A stretch of DNA of 64,000 bases. Source: Bacteroidota bacterium (GTDB taxonomy: Bacteria; Bacteroidota; Ignavibacteria; Ignavibacteriales; Ignavibacteriaceae). Under the pieces are notes generated by a model. The model was not told the DNA's origin. It made no database searches and saw only the letters and a list, made by a program, of their open reading frames with translations. A program made the position numbers and the translations under genes. The stretch spans positions 45,480 through 109,479 of the forward strand of contig JAKAKL010000004.1 of NCBI GenBank assembly GCA_021824565.1, written 5' to 3'. The number at the start of each line of letters is the position of its first letter. The first letter of the stretch is position 1. Positions 61,129-64,000 of the stretch are shown here, piece by piece.

Positions 61129-62271
61129 ATGAAAATAAAACTCAATTTAATTTTTCTGATTTTTTTATTCATACCTTTATTCAGCATACTTCGCGCGCAA
61201 ACAGAGCCAGGAGAAAAAATAGAATATTACCAGATGGAGCCGCTTGATGATAGTTTATTCATCAAAATTCAGCAGGAAGTTTTTATTGATCCGCCTGATC
61301 CCAAAGCAGAAATTATTGTAGATCTCCGCGATCCTAATAATCAAACCGTTTCGATAAAAGGAGCGCTGTATCCATTCCTTGCGTTCAAGCCGGAAACTCG
61401 GGCTAAGATTATAACATACCCATTTAAAATTAATTTAGAAGAACAAATTAATTACGGAAGCGTATTTACAAGAGTCATTGGCAAGATGAGAATAAAAAAA
61501 ATTTTTTCACCACCAACTCTTTATCAAATCTCATCAACTCTTGGATATATAAACCCATTCTTGCAGTTATTCGGCGGAGAAAGATTTGGAGTACCTATCA
61601 AAGGAGACGTCGGTATATCATTCGGATTAGGAACGCCCTACTCAGGTCCGCTTGAAACAAACATTGTAGAAGCTGATTTTCATATTCTTGGGCTTTACGG
61701 CGGAGTTTTGGGACCGGTCGATGCTTTCTCTGAATCGAAGACAGCAAATAATTTTAACGATATATACATTACAAGCGGATATCAAATTGGGTATGTTATC
61801 CCGTTCGGCAATTTTTTTGAATTCAGTTACCAGCATATTACAAGTCCTCCAAATAAAGGTGAACTAACTTATTTTACAAGGAACGATATAGATTCCTTGA
61901 ATTTAAAAGCAAAAATATTAAGAGGCTCATATTACAGTTGGGAGTTGCGTTATCCGGTTAGTGTTTTCGGATCGACGAGAGCAAAATTTTACGTGGCAAA
62001 ATATTTAAGCGAAATGCATTTTGGTTTTACCGGTCGCGAACTTTCCTTAGCAGGCAGCACATTTGATTTTAGCTTTGATGCGATGCCTTCGAGCGATGTA
62101 AGGCAGCCCGTGTATACTTTTAATCTTTTAGTCCAAAAAATCGCAGATGCATGGGGCACGAGTGCTCTTGCGCTAGGACCAACTCTAATGCTGTCAAAAG
62201 ACAGCGGAGGCAAATTTACCGCTGTTTCGGTTTTCTTTAATCTAAGACTAAAAGTGGGGACATCATTATAA
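61129..62271 (+). CDS. Exported beta-barrel-like protein, outer-membrane partner candidate
   Basis: A 380-residue protein with a signal peptide (LNLIFLIFLFIPLFSILRAQ). After about 100 residues of linker, including a conserved-looking MEPLDDSLFIKIQQEVFIDP, most of the chain has the alternating aromatic/polar pattern of outer-membrane strands: LGYINPFLQLFGGERFGVPI, GDVGISFGLGTPYSGPLETN, FFEFSYQHITSPPNKGELTY and SVFFNLRLKVGTSL at the end. It follows its neighbour by 21 bases. Together the three genes would span inner membrane, periplasm and outer membrane. No named family is recognised. Confidence 0.7.
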   Translation: MKIKLNLIFLIFLFIPLFSILRAQTEPGEKIEYYQMEPLDDSLFIKIQQEVFIDPPDPKAEIIVDLRDPNNQTVSIKGALYPFLAFKPETRAKIITYPFKINLEEQINYGSVFTRVIGKMRIKKIFSPPTLYQISSTLGYINPFLQLFGGERFGVPIKGDVGISFGLGTPYSGPLETNIVEADFHILGLYGGVLGPVDAFSESKTANNFNDIYITSGYQIGYVIPFGNFFEFSYQHITSPPNKGELTYFTRNDIDSLNLKAKILRGSYYSWELRYPVSVFGSTRAKFYVAKYLSEMHFGFTGRELSLAGSTFDFSFDAMPSSDVRQPVYTFNLLVQKIADAWGTSALALGPTLMLSKDSGGKFTAVSVFFNLRLKVGTSL

Positions 62272-62416
62272 TTTTGCCGTATCGTAATTAAGGCTGAATC
62301 TCAATTCGAGGTTTAGCCTTTTCTGTTTTTAAATCAGCTCTCAAATATTTAGCCGGATTTTGTTTAATAAACATAGCTCTCTATTTTAATCATGTACTCA
62401 ATAAATTATTTTTCTA

Positions 62417-63559
62417 ATGAAGACAAAAGTAGCTATATTATCTTCGGGGCATCCGCCGTATGACGAAAGGATTTACTGGAAGTTTGCGCGCTCTTTATCC
62501 CAGAGTAATTTTTTAGTAAAGATTGTAAGCTCAAAGCAGGAAATTAATTTGGAATCCGAGGCTTTAAGTATTAATAGCTTTAGTGATGAAAACATTAGCA
62601 AGCAAAAAAAAATTAAACAATTCTTAAAAATTCTCGAATCGTTTTCACCTGCATTAATAATTTGTTGTGAACCACTGACAATTGTTCCGGCATTTCTTTT
62701 CAAAATATTTCAAAACAGAAAATGCAAAATAGTATCCGATATAACTGAATGGTATCCGGAAAATGCAGCTTTCAAATTTTCCGGCTTAAAAAAATATTTG
62801 TCATATACTTTTCTTTTTATTTTAAATATTGCACTTACAAACCTTGCAGACACGTTAATCATCGGCGAGGTAATAAAAAAGAAAAGATATGATTTTATTT
62901 CACCGTGGAAAAAGAAAACAATCATAGGTTATTACCCGGTTTTAGATTACTTTAATTACAGCCCGCCCAGATATGATGGTATGACACTTACATTATGCTA
63001 CGCCGGCTTAATTAATTTTGGCAGAGGTATTTTGCAGCTCCTCGACATAGCAGAAGAACTTGCAAACCGTAACAGTAAAATCAAAATTAAGCTAAAGGTT
63101 CTAGGAAACTTTCCCGATGACCAGGAAGAAAAATTTTTTGATGAAGTGATTTTAAAATATAAAAAAATATCGATCGAGAAAATTGGCAGGACAGACTACA
63201 CAAATATTTCCAATCTAATCAGCGATGCGGATATTTGCTTTGATCTCCGAAAAAGAAATTTCATATATAATAATTCCCTGCCGATAAAAATTTTTGAATA
63301 CATGGCATGCGGTAAACCGTTTATCTTTTCCGATGTTAAGCCAATAAGAGAAAACCTTGGTGAAATTAATTGCGGCTTCCTGGTTGACCCGGATGACAAG
63401 CATGGCATAATCAATAAGATTGAGATGTACTTAACAAATAAAAATTTATTGCTTGAACATTCACAAAATGGAAGGACAATTATAGAGAGCGGAAAAAATT
63501 GGGAGACTGAATCTAAAAAATTAATTTCATTTTTAGATAGGCTAACCAAGCTTAAATAA
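62417..63559 (+). CDS. Glycosyltransferase family 4-like protein
   Basis: A 380-residue cytoplasmic glycosyltransferase of the GT-B fold. The N-terminal half begins KVAILSSGHPPYDERIYWKF with a binding-domain beta-alpha layout; the C-terminal half has LCYAGLINFGRGILQLLDIA and SIEKIGRTDYTNISNLISDA, then the nucleotide-sugar site PIKIFEYMACGKPFIFSDVK (E-x-x-A-x-G-x-P). It probably builds surface polysaccharide, in line with the flippase gene that follows on the other strand. Donor and acceptor are unknown. It overlaps the 3' end of the convergent flippase gene by 18 bases. Confidence 0.88.
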   Translation: MKTKVAILSSGHPPYDERIYWKFARSLSQSNFLVKIVSSKQEINLESEALSINSFSDENISKQKKIKQFLKILESFSPALIICCEPLTIVPAFLFKIFQNRKCKIVSDITEWYPENAAFKFSGLKKYLSYTFLFILNIALTNLADTLIIGEVIKKKRYDFISPWKKKTIIGYYPVLDYFNYSPPRYDGMTLTLCYAGLINFGRGILQLLDIAEELANRNSKIKIKLKVLGNFPDDQEEKFFDEVILKYKKISIEKIGRTDYTNISNLISDADICFDLRKRNFIYNNSLPIKIFEYMACGKPFIFSDVKPIRENLGEINCGFLVDPDDKHGIINKIEMYLTNKNLLLEHSQNGRTIIESGKNWETESKKLISFLDRLTKLK

Positions 63560-64000
63560 GCTGCCGAATCGTATATCAGATAGCTTAATGCTAATAAGCA
63601 AATAAGAAATAATTAGAGCAATATCCAGTATTAGATCCTTTATAATCATTCCAACAAATAGAAATATTGTTGCAGAAAAAACAATTATGATTATTTCCCT
63701 TATTGGATAGTCAATAATAATTTTATTTCTCGAAACAACAAAAAGGAAAAATGCCGATGAAAAATACGCCAAAGTAGTAGCTGCAGCAGCTCCAATCATT
63801 CCTGTCAGCGGAATTAAAGTAAAATTTAAAATTATGTTTACCAGCAATGCAATCAGATCAGAATATAAGAAGTAATGACTTTTCGATGATACAAAAGGAA
63901 ACAACGAGTAGAAAACTCCTAACCCGCTGAAAAAATATCCGAGCAAGACGTAAGGTAGAATAATTAGACCAGGCTCATAACTTTTATTTAGGATATTTAT
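63542..64000 (-). CDS. Polysaccharide flippase (Wzx/MATE-like), C-terminal part
   Basis: The frame is open to the right edge, so only the last 152 residues are seen and the real start lies beyond the window. The visible part has about four membrane helices: YVLLGYFFSGLGVFYSLFPF, ALLVNIILNFTLIPLTGMIG, AAAATTLAYFSSAFFLFVVS and IREIIIIVFSATIFLFVGMI, ending SDIRFGSLFKLG. The LNFTLIPLTGMIGAAAATTL wording is typical of Wzx-like O-antigen flippases (polysaccharide biosynthesis C-terminal domain). It would move lipid-linked oligosaccharide across the inner membrane, matching the neighbouring glycosyltransferase. Confidence 0.85.
   Translation of the reverse strand: MNILNKSYEPGLIILPYVLLGYFFSGLGVFYSLFPFVSSKSHYFLYSDLIALLVNIILNFTLIPLTGMIGAAAATTLAYFSSAFFLFVVSRNKIIIDYPIREIIIIVFSATIFLFVGMIIKDLILDIALIISYLLISIKLSDIRFGSLFKLG

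Noticed and set aside
1..64000. tRNA, rRNA or insertion sequences
   Set aside because: No cloverleaf ending in CCA-type acceptor, no rRNA signature and no transposase-like protein was recognised in either strand.

Overview
The window looks like a stretch of low-GC, AT-rich chromosome from a member of the Ignavibacteria or a close relative in the Bacteroidota/Chlorobiota group. The main reasons are a Kelch-repeat protein (23656-24909) ending in a typical type IX secretion (T9SS) type A sorting domain with an NNYPNPFNPST motif, a DUF4783 protein, a DUF5683 protein, a two-component propeller/Y_Y_Y histidine kinase, many lipoproteins, weak Shine-Dalgarno sites, and long runs of co-oriented genes with 1-4 base overlaps. 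No rRNA, tRNA, CRISPR array, insertion sequence or prophage gene was recognised. The species assignment is inference.

Layout. (1) 1-11177, minus strand, core metabolism: a truncated sigma-54 response regulator, a lipid-catabolic set (acyl-CoA carboxylase carboxyltransferase, acyl-CoA dehydrogenase, MeaB-type GTPase), a sugar-nucleotide epimerase, nadD, a PrsW-type membrane protease and an ABC exporter pair. (2) 11178-22760, an accessory island with almost all genes on the plus strand, separated by long non-coding gaps: a strictly in-register 21-bp tandem array, small secreted and lipoprotein genes, an antitoxin with a truncated PIN toxin, a DHFR-like reductase, a zinc-finger/PP2C phosphatase (minus strand), membrane proteins, an ArsR/SRPBCC/DoxX cassette, two DUF1801 proteins and a decayed DUF4256-YdeI composite pseudogene. 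(3) 22816-35625, minus strand: DUF5683 protein, T9SS Kelch protein, Ser/Thr kinase with PEGA domains directly followed by a GAF/sigma-54 activator, a lipoprotein, a PPP-family phosphatase, then CoA-transferase, alanine dehydrogenase, 2-hydroxyacid dehydrogenase and an SpmA/SpmB-type membrane protein. (4) 35640-44465: AddA/RecB-type helicase-nuclease, a giant NtrY-like histidine kinase, DUF4783 and a fibronectin-type lipoprotein. (5) 44613-47505: pyrR-pyrB-pyrC under a probable PyrR attenuator. (6) 47678-58319: CorC/TlyC transporter-like protein, lipoprotein, UbiA-family prenyltransferase, acyl-CoA mutase catalytic subunit, mutL, folA, hybrid propeller histidine kinase, thyA. (7) 58320-64000: a long AT-rich intergenic region, a three-gene plus-strand envelope cluster of unknown function, a glycosyltransferase, and the 3' end of a flippase running off the window.

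How the genes work together. The carboxyltransferase, acyl-CoA dehydrogenase, MeaB and acyl-CoA mutase fit propionyl/methylmalonyl-CoA or branched-chain acyl-CoA metabolism, although no biotin carboxylase or B12-binding subunit is in the window. pyrRBC with thyA and folA covers parts of pyrimidine and dTMP synthesis. The Ser/Thr kinase, the sigma-54 activator and the PPP phosphatase may form one phosphorylation circuit.

The least explained elements are the 59172-62271 cluster, which I read as a possible ExbB/MotA- or GldLM-like energised envelope complex, and the 21-bp phased array at 11442-11840.
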